Of a DNA stretch of 32,954 nucleotides, positions 21,286-27,326 are shown piece by piece. The DNA is from Candidatus Iainarchaeum sp. Its GTDB lineage: Archaea > Iainarchaeota > Iainarchaeia > Iainarchaeales > GCA-2688035. A program made the position numbers and the translations under genes. Location: contig JAFCCO010000014.1 of the NCBI GenBank assembly GCA_017610175.1, forward strand, positions 1-32,954, in the 5' to 3' direction. The notes under the pieces were generated by a model. That model saw only the letters and a list, made by a program, of their open reading frames with translations, was not told where the DNA came from and ran no database searches. Every line of letters begins with the position of its first letter. Position 1 is the first letter of the stretch.

Positions 21286-24200
21286 CTAAAAAGCAAAAGG
21301 CCAAGCCTTGCCCTTCCCTCCTCCTTTCTTTCTTTTATGCTTTTTCTTCTTTCGTTTAGAAGGCTTCAAAGCAAGAGCCTCCAAGCCCTTTAAAGTAATT
21401 CCCGCATACTCTCCAGGTTCGTCAATTCCATACTTTGATTTTTCAACCATTGCCCCTTTCAAAACCCTTGACTTTGGCAACCTAAACATTTTTTCCCAAC
21501 CTTTCGGCAAAGAAGGTGCTTTTGCCTTCTTACCTCTTTTCTTAGAAGGAATAACTCTCATTGATCTTGCAGGAGTTCCAATTGCAACACTTGCCGCAAA
21601 CTGCCTGGCAACCTCTTTATAAGTTGCGGGAGAAACATCAATCCATTTTCCTCGCCTGCGAACCTGTCCAATAAAACTTGGCTTACGTTTTCTGCGCTTT
21701 CCTCTACTCTTTTGTTTTGAATAATCATCCATATACGGTGAAGGAATCTTTGAATAAAACGGGTAAGGGTAAGGCGAAGTGTACGGACTTGAATACGGTG
21801 AACTGTAAGGCGATCTATAAGGTGAAGTGTAAGGCGAACTATAAGGTGAACGGTAAGGAGATTTGTAAGGTGATTGATACGGTGAACGGTAAGGAGATTT
21901 ATACACCGACTTTGAAGGAGAAATATAAGAAGAAACAATGCTTGGGTACGGTGAACTATACCTTGAAACACTTTTGCTTGGACTGCTAACAACTGAAGGG
22001 GAAGAAACATAAGAAGATGCAACTGAAGAAACAAGGCTTTCATTGTAAGAACTTGCACTGGTTATTTTTCTCAAAGCACTTGAAGCAGAAGATTTTGCAA
22101 CACTCGACACCGCAAAAGGAACAAACACCGTTGAAGCAACGCTTGAAATTGCCTTGCTTGGACTCATATAAACAGAAGCGCTTGGAACATACGCTGATCC
22201 ACTACGAGAAACAACCTCTGAAATAGAACGCCCCACCTTCCTTGAATAATAACTACTTGGATAACTTGAAACCTCAACCGTCTTTCCAACCGAAGGCTTT
22301 ACAGAACCCGCTCCTGCAACTGGAGAAAGCCCAACCTTATACAATTGAATCATTTGATACCGACTACCTAAAGGAGAAGACTCCCAAAGGCGAGTTAACA
22401 ATTTGCTCTTAGTAACAAAAACAGGCGCTTGCAATGTTTCCTTAAAAAAGCCATAACCCAAATACTTTTCCTTTGTAAGAAAAGAACCAGCAAAACCACC
22501 AGGAGGCGCCCAAGCCTGAGTCGCAGCAGTTGCAACAGTATGCTGGCCTTCAACACTTGCACCAAGCAAGTTCATTGGATCAACCTGTTTAATTCCAGAC
22601 TTACCCCACCAAGTTTTCAAAGAAGGAATAAGCCCCTTGCCAGACCGAATCTTAGTATAACCCAAAACACTTTGTTCCAAATATGCTTTGCCAGTTGCAG
22701 GAAGCAACTGAATTTGCCCTGAAGAACCTGAATATCCTTTACCCGCTCCAATGTACCCTCCATAAATTCGGTAAAGCTCTGGATCTTTTGGAGGAGGCGC
22801 ACTAAAATAAAAAGGCTGATGCCCCAAACTACTGCGCAAACCCATAGCCTCCCCTGGTTGATAAGTCAACAAAGTAGTCTTAGAAGACTTTCCCAACTCA
22901 CCAAAAGCAGTTTTAACCTGCCCACTTTTAAGCTTTGAAAAGAAACGAGAAGCACGGCCTGGAAAAAGGTTTGCATAACTTGCGTGTGCGCCAGAAGTTT
23001 TCTGCCCAACTAAAGACTTTAACTGTCCAGGCGTTTGTTCAACAGTATAACTTGGAACAAGCTCTATCCTTTCAGCGCCACGATAAGCTCCCAAAAACTT
23101 TCTGTCAAGCACACCCTTTGTAATGCGAGAACTGATTCTTGTTCCGGGAAACTTAAAAGCAGTAACAAGCCCAACACCTCCAGCAACAAGCCTTGCCATT
23201 TCAGCCTTGCCTGCCTTTCCATCCAAATAAGGATAATGTTCTGCCGGTAATGTTCCAATCTCAAGCTTTGTAGGTTGTTCAAAAGTCAAAATAGTTTTAA
23301 AAAAAGGCTTTGTTTTTACAGCTTTGCGGCCAGTGAAAAAAGAAACAACCGGATTCACAACAGGATCAGCAAAACCAAAACCCAATTCAACAGGTGTTTT
23401 AAAAACAGTTTTTTGTTCCTTCTCAATTATTGAAGGCATATTGCCCCAAAACTGTTTGTAATATTGCACATTCTGCCTTGCACCCTCAATAGAAGGAGGC
23501 GGGTGCAAATCCAAACCAACAGACTTCAAAGCCTCTGTTCCAGTTTCATAAGCAAAACCAACCCCATAAGAAGCTGCTCCAAAAATAGTTCCCTGAACAC
23601 CTCCAGCAATGCCTCCGGAAATACCTCCAAGCGGGCCACCAATTGAACCAAGCCCTGCTCCAATCAAACCCCAAGAACCAGCAGACGTTCCAACGTGCCG
23701 AGAAATCACACCAGCATCAAGCGGAAACTGTGAAACATAACCCGGCTTTCCACCAATCTTTGAAACCAAAGGCGGCTTTCCAGTTCTCGGATCAGTCATC
23801 CACATAGAATCAGCCTCTTTTGCAAACTTATATTTAGACTGAGCAACATCCTCCCAACCAGCAAAATGCTCACCAACAACAGGCGGGCCTACCAGCTCTT
23901 CCCGCTCAACAACCCTTGCAGACATCTCCTTAGCAGAACGCAAACCTGCTCCAGGATCAGTTGAAAAACTTGACCGAGTTGAAGACGGTGCAACAAACGT
24001 AGAAGTTTTTTGAGTCGGAGGAAACTTTGAAACCTTAGCAGCAGCAATCTGTGCCTCCTTTCCAGAAATTTCAGCCATGTCATTATAGCGAGAAATTCCA
24101 CGATTCAACTCAAGAGAAGCTTTTTTATAAGCCGCAACTCGCTCATTATAACCTCGAATAGAAGCTGTTGGAGAACGCCCCGCAGCAATATCAGCCTCAA

Positions 24201-24717
24201 GCCTTTCACGAGAAGCCACAAGCCCTTCCCTTTGCACTTCTAAATCTTTACTCTCAGACTTAATCTGTTCACCAACAGCACGCAACTTTTCAACATTAGT
24301 AGTAAAAGTTTTAGTAGCCTGATATACCCCGCCTTCAAAATGTTCAGGCCGCACACGCTGAGAAGTAGAAACTCCAATCTCCTGAGAAATACGCCTTGCC
24401 TCAAGCTCAGAAAAACCACGCTTTAACAAAGCCTCCTTCAAAGTTGGCGCACCCGCAACATCAGAACGCAACTCCTCCGCAGGAATATCCTTAATCGAAG
24501 AAAGCAACCGAACCTTTGAAGAAACACTACCCCCCTCTTTCCCACCAACAAAACCACTTGAACCAACTCCACTGCTCGGAGTCCAACCCGCTTGTCTTGG
24601 ATCACCATAATAAGCTCGGCCCTGAGTTTGTTCATACGCTTGAGCGTGTCTAAAAGAAGTAGCCTGCCTACTTTCCTGCCTGGCACTCATCTCATCTGCA
24701 CGCTCACGAGAAACCAT
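21286..24717 (-). CDS. Giant structural-type protein with (xSPY)n hinge and basic C-terminus (1143 aa)
   Basis: There is no signal peptide. A charged N-terminus with a predicted coiled-coil (about 135-225) is followed by a Gly-rich hydrophobic stretch (GLIGAGLGSIGGPLGGISGG and beyond, about 350-385) that could enter a membrane, then a long globular middle. A Ser-rich segment and a tandem xSPY array follow (about 945-995). The C-terminal 150 residues are very basic and include KRKKKKHKRKK. This layout suggests an inner virion protein that links envelope and DNA. Its start overlaps the stop of the first leftward gene (TAATG). No enzyme motif is visible. Confidence 0.65.
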   Translation of the reverse strand: MVSRERADEMSARQESRQATSFRHAQAYEQTQGRAYYGDPRQAGWTPSSGVGSSGFVGGKEGGSVSSKVRLLSSIKDIPAEELRSDVAGAPTLKEALLKRGFSELEARRISQEIGVSTSQRVRPEHFEGGVYQATKTFTTNVEKLRAVGEQIKSESKDLEVQREGLVASRERLEADIAAGRSPTASIRGYNERVAAYKKASLELNRGISRYNDMAEISGKEAQIAAAKVSKFPPTQKTSTFVAPSSTRSSFSTDPGAGLRSAKEMSARVVEREELVGPPVVGEHFAGWEDVAQSKYKFAKEADSMWMTDPRTGKPPLVSKIGGKPGYVSQFPLDAGVISRHVGTSAGSWGLIGAGLGSIGGPLGGISGGIAGGVQGTIFGAASYGVGFAYETGTEALKSVGLDLHPPPSIEGARQNVQYYKQFWGNMPSIIEKEQKTVFKTPVELGFGFADPVVNPVVSFFTGRKAVKTKPFFKTILTFEQPTKLEIGTLPAEHYPYLDGKAGKAEMARLVAGGVGLVTAFKFPGTRISSRITKGVLDRKFLGAYRGAERIELVPSYTVEQTPGQLKSLVGQKTSGAHASYANLFPGRASRFFSKLKSGQVKTAFGELGKSSKTTLLTYQPGEAMGLRSSLGHQPFYFSAPPPKDPELYRIYGGYIGAGKGYSGSSGQIQLLPATGKAYLEQSVLGYTKIRSGKGLIPSLKTWWGKSGIKQVDPMNLLGASVEGQHTVATAATQAWAPPGGFAGSFLTKEKYLGYGFFKETLQAPVFVTKSKLLTRLWESSPLGSRYQMIQLYKVGLSPVAGAGSVKPSVGKTVEVSSYPSSYYSRKVGRSISEVVSRSGSAYVPSASVYMSPSKAISSVASTVFVPFAVSSVAKSSASSALRKITSASSYNESLVSSVASSYVSSPSVVSSPSKSVSRYSSPYPSIVSSYISPSKSVYKSPYRSPYQSPYKSPYRSPYSSPYTSPYRSPYSSPYSSPYTSPYPYPFYSKIPSPYMDDYSKQKSRGKRRKRKPSFIGQVRRRGKWIDVSPATYKEVARQFAASVAIGTPARSMRVIPSKKRGKKAKAPSLPKGWEKMFRLPKSRVLKGAMVEKSKYGIDEPGEYAGITLKGLEALALKPSKRKKKKHKRKKGGGKGKAWPFAF
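21766..21906 (-). repeat. Tandem 12-bp coding repeat encoding xSPY units
   Basis: The protein reads KSPYRSPYQSPYKSPYRSPY and continues with SSPY, TSPY and RSPY units, about eleven 4-residue repeats in a row. The matching DNA is a 12-bp tandem array with third-position variation, so it is selected at protein level. It could expand or shrink by slippage. Confidence 0.85.
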
Positions 24718-25004
24718 TAATCAGCCCCCGCTAAATAGCCAGCCTCAACCGGATCATCAAAATACTTCTCACCATAAATCTGCTCGTAAAGTTTACCGTG
24801 CCTCAAAGACATTGCTTGAGTTTCTTTCAAACGAAAAATAGTGGCTTGCTTTTCAACAGACAATAGCTTTCCCGACACAAACAAAAATTCTTCATCTGGC
24901 AACGTTGGAACTTCCGGCTCAGGTTCAACAAACAGGCTGGCAAAAAACACTGCGCCAGCAAAAAACAGGCAAGCAATTAAAACAAAAACAAAGATGCTTT
25001 TCAT
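24717..25004 (-). CDS. Membrane-anchored small protein, first leftward gene (95 aa)
   Basis: A hydrophobic N-terminal helix (MKSIFVFVLIACLFFAGAVFF) serves as signal anchor, followed by a proline/glutamate stretch (VEPEPEVPTLPDEE) and a soluble helical part. No SD precedes ATG 25004; instead the TATATATGTAC box of the shared promoter element ends only 4 bases before it. Either the real transcript starts further upstream or the start codon is further inside. No family is recognised. Confidence 0.6.
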   Translation of the reverse strand: MKSIFVFVLIACLFFAGAVFFASLFVEPEPEVPTLPDEEFLFVSGKLLSVEKQATIFRLKETQAMSLRHGKLYEQIYGEKYFDDPVEAGYLAGAD

Positions 25005-25008
25005 AACA

Positions 25009-25040
25009 GTACATATATAGAGCGTAACTTCCCTTAGCGA
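25009..25040 (-). promoter_or_regulatory. Leftward promoter/operator matching the capsid promoter
   Basis: Read on the minus strand, TAAGGGAAGTTA (25036-25025) is followed after 5 nt by TATATATGTAC (25019-25009). This is the same pair of blocks as at 4548-4576, where the spacer is 6 nt. I find no other copy in the window. The two sites precede the capsid gene and the first gene of the leftward virion operon, so they may be switched on together as late promoters. Confidence 0.7.
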
Positions 25041-25062
25041 TTAACTGTTTGAAAAAATGTGC

Positions 25063-25088
25063 CTTTTGCCGTATAATTTTGGCAAAAG
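25063..25088 (+). promoter_or_regulatory. Operator-like inverted repeat around the rightward TATA box
   Basis: The arms CTTTTGCC and GGCAAAAG (8 bp, perfect) flank a 10-nt spacer GTATAATTTT that contains a TATA box. A transcript would start near 25098-25102, where ATG 25098 opens a 23-codon ORF (to 25169) that could be read leaderless. A repressor sitting on the arms would cover the TATA box, so this looks like a regulated early promoter. Confidence 0.55.
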
Positions 25089-25129
25089 CTTATTAAGATG
25101 AAACTTTACAATGCACGCGGTGAAGAAAA

Positions 25130-25267
25130 GTGTTGGCAAACAAAAAGGCATCAGAAAAAGTTGGTTTAATCACCTCTACTTCAAAACAGCCAACACTTTC
25201 CCACCACAACTCAATAGCCGACAAAGTGCTGTGGGCATTTCAAAAACCGGGAGGCAAAGCAAAATGA
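25130..25267 (+). CDS. Small basic protein with GGKAK tail (45 aa)
   Basis: GTG 25130 is preceded by GGTGA at 25119-25123. The product is short and basic (LANKKASEKVGLITSTSKQ...) and ends PGGKAK. That tail DNA (GGGAGGC) is the SD for the next gene, whose ATG overlaps the stop as ATGA. A competing frame open from 25111 covers the same bases, but it lacks an SD. No function is known. Confidence 0.45.
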   Translation: MLANKKASEKVGLITSTSKQPTLSHHNSIADKVLWAFQKPGGKAK

Positions 25268-25419
25268 ATTTCTTGGAAGAACTTCCAAACGACTTCGGCA
25301 AAGGCAGAATGCCAAACCCGCCAACAGAAACAATGCGAAGAACCGCAGAATACTTAAAACTCAACGCCCTGCCAATCGCAGGTATAATTCTCGGCGTTGC
25401 CGGAATTGTGGGGCTATAA
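25264..25419 (+). CDS. Small membrane protein (51 aa)
   Basis: A polar N-terminus (MNFLEELPNDFGKGRM) and a C-terminal hydrophobic helix (LPIAGIILGVAGIVGL) make a tail-anchored protein. I use ATG 25264 because of its SD (GGGAGG, 9 nt upstream) and ATGA overlap, rather than the longer frame from 25111. Confidence 0.6.
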   Translation: MNFLEELPNDFGKGRMPNPPTETMRRTAEYLKLNALPIAGIILGVAGIVGL

Positions 25420-25420
25420 A

Positions 25421-25507
25421 ATGGAAACATGCCCATTCTGCTCAAGACCAACAAGCATCTACGGAAAAAAATGGTTTTGCGACTTCTGCGGAGCTGCTGG
25501 AGAATGA
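25421..25507 (+). CDS. Tiny zinc-ribbon peptide (28 aa)
   Basis: METCPFCSRPTSIYGKKWF followed by CDFCGAAGE gives two CxxC knuckles 13 residues apart, a minimal zinc ribbon. The ATG is one base after the previous stop, and its stop overlaps the next start (ATGA). No further function can be assigned. Confidence 0.6.
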   Translation: METCPFCSRPTSIYGKKWFCDFCGAAGE

Positions 25508-25764
25508 ACAGCTCAAACGGTTTTGGAACTGCTGAAATGATTGAGTACAACCGCAACCGAAGAATGTGGGGCTTTTTAGACGATGAAGGCCACCAACACC
25601 TCTACGGAAAAACAAAAGACAAAACAAGCAAACAAAACGCAACAGCCGCAAGAGTACGCTACCTAACCATGATGGCCCACATCCTACTAAAACAACCAAC
25701 AAAACAACAACTCACAACATTCCAAAACCAGGTAGAACGCGCAACACTAAAAGGGAAGAGATGA
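25504..25764 (+). CDS. Hypothetical basic protein (86 aa)
   Basis: The soluble protein has the aromatic segment RRMWGFLDDEGHQHLYGKTKD and a helical, glutamine- and lysine-rich C-terminal half ending KGKR. The start ATG overlaps the previous stop (ATGA) behind GCTGGAG. The codons are strikingly A/C-rich compared with genes elsewhere. No family is recognised. Confidence 0.6.
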   Translation: MNSSNGFGTAEMIEYNRNRRMWGFLDDEGHQHLYGKTKDKTSKQNATAARVRYLTMMAHILLKQPTKQQLTTFQNQVERATLKGKR

Positions 25765-25765
25765 A

Positions 25766-26065
25766 ATGGTCATGGCCGGCTGCGGAAATTGCCTATACTT
25801 TCAAAAACAATTCAAAAACGCAGGCTTCTGTTGGAAAAACGGAAACCAAACAACCGCATACGACCACTGCGGAGAATGGGGGAGAAAAGAAATGGGAAAA
25901 GCAAAACCGCTCAAAGTAATAGCAAAAAGAACAACCGAACTGCAAGAACTAATAAAGCAAAAAAACTGGACACGCGCAGAACCCGCAATACAAAACCTAA
26001 ACGAATACATCGAACACGCGCAAGAAAGAGAAACACTATACAACAACAGGAAAGGGAAGAAATGA
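25766..26065 (+). CDS. Cysteine-motif protein with helical C-terminus (99 aa)
   Basis: The N-terminal half reads CGNCLYFQ, then GFCWKNGNQTTAYDHCGEW, a four-cysteine pattern (CxxC...C...C) known from small phage and archaeal metal-binding proteins. A helical charged half follows (ELIKQKNWTRAEPAIQNLNE). It may start at ATG 25766 or 25772. A possible internal start at 25892, behind GGGGGAGAA, could give the helical half alone. Confidence 0.6.
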   Translation: MVMAGCGNCLYFQKQFKNAGFCWKNGNQTTAYDHCGEWGRKEMGKAKPLKVIAKRTTELQELIKQKNWTRAEPAIQNLNEYIEHAQERETLYNNRKGKK

Positions 26066-26226
26066 ACTGGATATACTTTGCAATCATTGGGATTGGATTG
26101 GTTGGCCTATTAGATTTACAACATTTAGGATACCACAACTTTCCAAGAGTAATAACGTTCTTCTTCCTAACTGGAAATTTATTGTATGCTGGAATATGGT
26201 TTGAACGCAGGAGAAAACGCAAATGA
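26062..26226 (+). CDS. Small two-helix membrane protein (54 aa)
   Basis: MNWIYFAIIGIGLVGLL is the first hydrophobic segment, VITFFFLTGNLLYAGIWF the second, and the end is RRRKRK. The SD GGAAAGGGAAG precedes it and it overlaps both neighbours by ATGA. No family is recognised. Confidence 0.6.
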   Translation: MNWIYFAIIGIGLVGLLDLQHLGYHNFPRVITFFFLTGNLLYAGIWFERRRKRK

Positions 26227-26351
26227 CTTTTTGGAGGCGCTGCCTAAACTGCCAAAAAATATTCTTCAACAAAAGAAACACATTCTGCTCAGAACAATGC
26301 TTTAACATTTTTGTAATGAAAGAAAAAATAAAAAAGGAGGAAAACAAATGA
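26223..26351 (+). CDS. Tiny zinc-knuckle protein (42 aa)
   Basis: The pattern RRCLNCQKIFFNKRNTFCSE then QC is a CxxC...CxxxC knuckle similar to small MYND/FCS-like zinc fingers, with FCSEQC being typical of that style. The 3' end (AAAAAGGAGG) provides the SD of the next gene. The overlaps on both sides are ATGA. Confidence 0.6.
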   Translation: MTFWRRCLNCQKIFFNKRNTFCSEQCFNIFVMKEKIKKEENK

Positions 26352-26533
26352 GTGTTAATTATATGTTCTATATGGGTGGATTCGCAATAATCCTTTGGGG
26401 GCTATCAATGCCATTCAGAAAACAACTACAAACACCCCTACTTTATTTTGCAGTTGGAATGATTTTTATGTCGTTTTTAAAAAATTTTCTTGACAAAACA
26501 CAACAGCTAAACGAAAGGAGGAAAAATAAATGA
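26348..26533 (+). CDS. Small two-helix membrane protein (61 aa)
   Basis: Two hydrophobic segments (MFYMGGFAIILWGLSM and LLYFAVGMIFMSFL) are joined by a basic turn, and a basic tail ends RRKNK. A strong SD (GGAGG) precedes ATG 26348, and AAAGGAGG near its end supplies the next. No family is recognised. Confidence 0.65.
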   Translation: MSVNYMFYMGGFAIILWGLSMPFRKQLQTPLLYFAVGMIFMSFLKNFLDKTQQLNERRKNK

Positions 26534-26676
26534 GTTACTTAATAGCAGCCGGAGGAATAGGGCCAGCCGAAATAATTATGAAAGACAAGTGCCTGAGGCC
26601 ATACTGGAAAACAGACGCGACAGGCACACGAGTACAAGGAAAAAAATGGTTCAGAAACCAAACCAAAAACATATAA
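26530..26676 (+). CDS. Hypothetical small protein (48 aa)
   Basis: MSYLIAAGGIGPAEIIMKDK is followed by a basic, polar C-terminus (RVQGKKWFRNQTKNI). The start overlaps the previous stop behind AAAGGAGG. No family is seen. The 63 bases after it hold no gene that I can support. Confidence 0.5.
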   Translation: MSYLIAAGGIGPAEIIMKDKCLRPYWKTDATGTRVQGKKWFRNQTKNI

Positions 26677-26739
26677 AGAAAGAAAGCGTAATAAGTAAGG
26701 AAGCCGTATCAAAGTGTCATTCCAAAAATTAGTGAGTTA

Positions 26740-26937
26740 GTGTTGTTAGTGTTCGAAGAGTACGTTGGAAAATATGTAAAAGTTTACGCCGAAATAGGAG
26801 ACAGGCCATTCAGCTTTGAAGGTAAAATCCTAGCCGTCAACGAAACCCACATCAAACTATTAGACAAATTCCAAAAAGAACAACTCATCCTAATTGAAAG
26901 CATCCAACAACTCACACCAAAAGAGGTGAATGGATGA
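26740..26937 (+). CDS. Sm/SH3-barrel-like small protein (65 aa)
   Basis: Five short strands can be read (KYVKVYAEI, SFEGKILAVN, THIKLLDK, EQLILIES, IQQL), with a turn pattern like Sm/Hfq or other SH3-like barrels. The GKILAVNETHIKL segment is typical of Sm-like proteins. GTG 26740 or GTG 26749 is the likely start. It precedes the PLD-like nuclease and the primase and could bind RNA or act in replication. Confidence 0.55.
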   Translation: MLLVFEEYVGKYVKVYAEIGDRPFSFEGKILAVNETHIKLLDKFQKEQLILIESIQQLTPKEVNG

Positions 26938-27326
26938 AGTTCCTTAAAGAGTGGGAATACCTCCAACATATTGAAATGTGCGGAGGCGCACTAAAAATAA
27001 TCGCGCCCTATGGAATAAACTCAATTGTTTTAAAGCACCTCTTTAGAAATTCTGGAGGTCTTCCAGTAAAAATTATTTCTCAATCAAAACAACCGCTTCT
27101 TGAATCACACGGTTTTGAAATTAGAACTTGGAGTAATATGCATGCCAAACTATTTCTCGGAACAAACGGCGCGATATGGGGTAGCTGGAATTTCAATATG
27201 CAGCATCAGCGCAAATCAACACTGCGAGAAATTGTTGAGTACTGCCAAAAAAACGAACCAAAATATGAAGCGCTCAACAACCAATTCAACTACTATTGGG
27301 AACAATGTGCAGGGTGGCAAAAATGA
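26934..27326 (+). CDS. Half-size PLD-family (HKD) nuclease-like protein (130 aa)
   Basis: The segment MHAKLFLGTNGAIWGSWNFN (residues 69-88) holds the H-x-K pair and the GSxN motif of the phospholipase D superfamily, preceded by strands PVKIISQS and FEIRTWS. Most members need two such motifs, from one long chain or a dimer like bacterial Nuc, so this short one would act as a dimer. It overlaps the primase-helicase start by ATGA. The likely role is DNA processing; a non-catalytic DNA-binding role is possible. Confidence 0.65.
   Translation: MKFLKEWEYLQHIEMCGGALKIIAPYGINSIVLKHLFRNSGGLPVKIISQSKQPLLESHGFEIRTWSNMHAKLFLGTNGAIWGSWNFNMQHQRKSTLREIVEYCQKNEPKYEALNNQFNYYWEQCAGWQK

Noticed and set aside
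21766..21906. Short regular repeats that look like a CRISPR array
   Set aside because: The period is 12 bp, in frame with xSPY units in a long ORF, with no unique spacers of 30-40 bp.
21308..22226. Plus-strand ORFs across the 1143-aa gene, including a Tyr/Lys-rich one
   Set aside because: They are antisense products of the xSPY repeat and its flanks, and the minus-strand gene is long with proper start and operon context.
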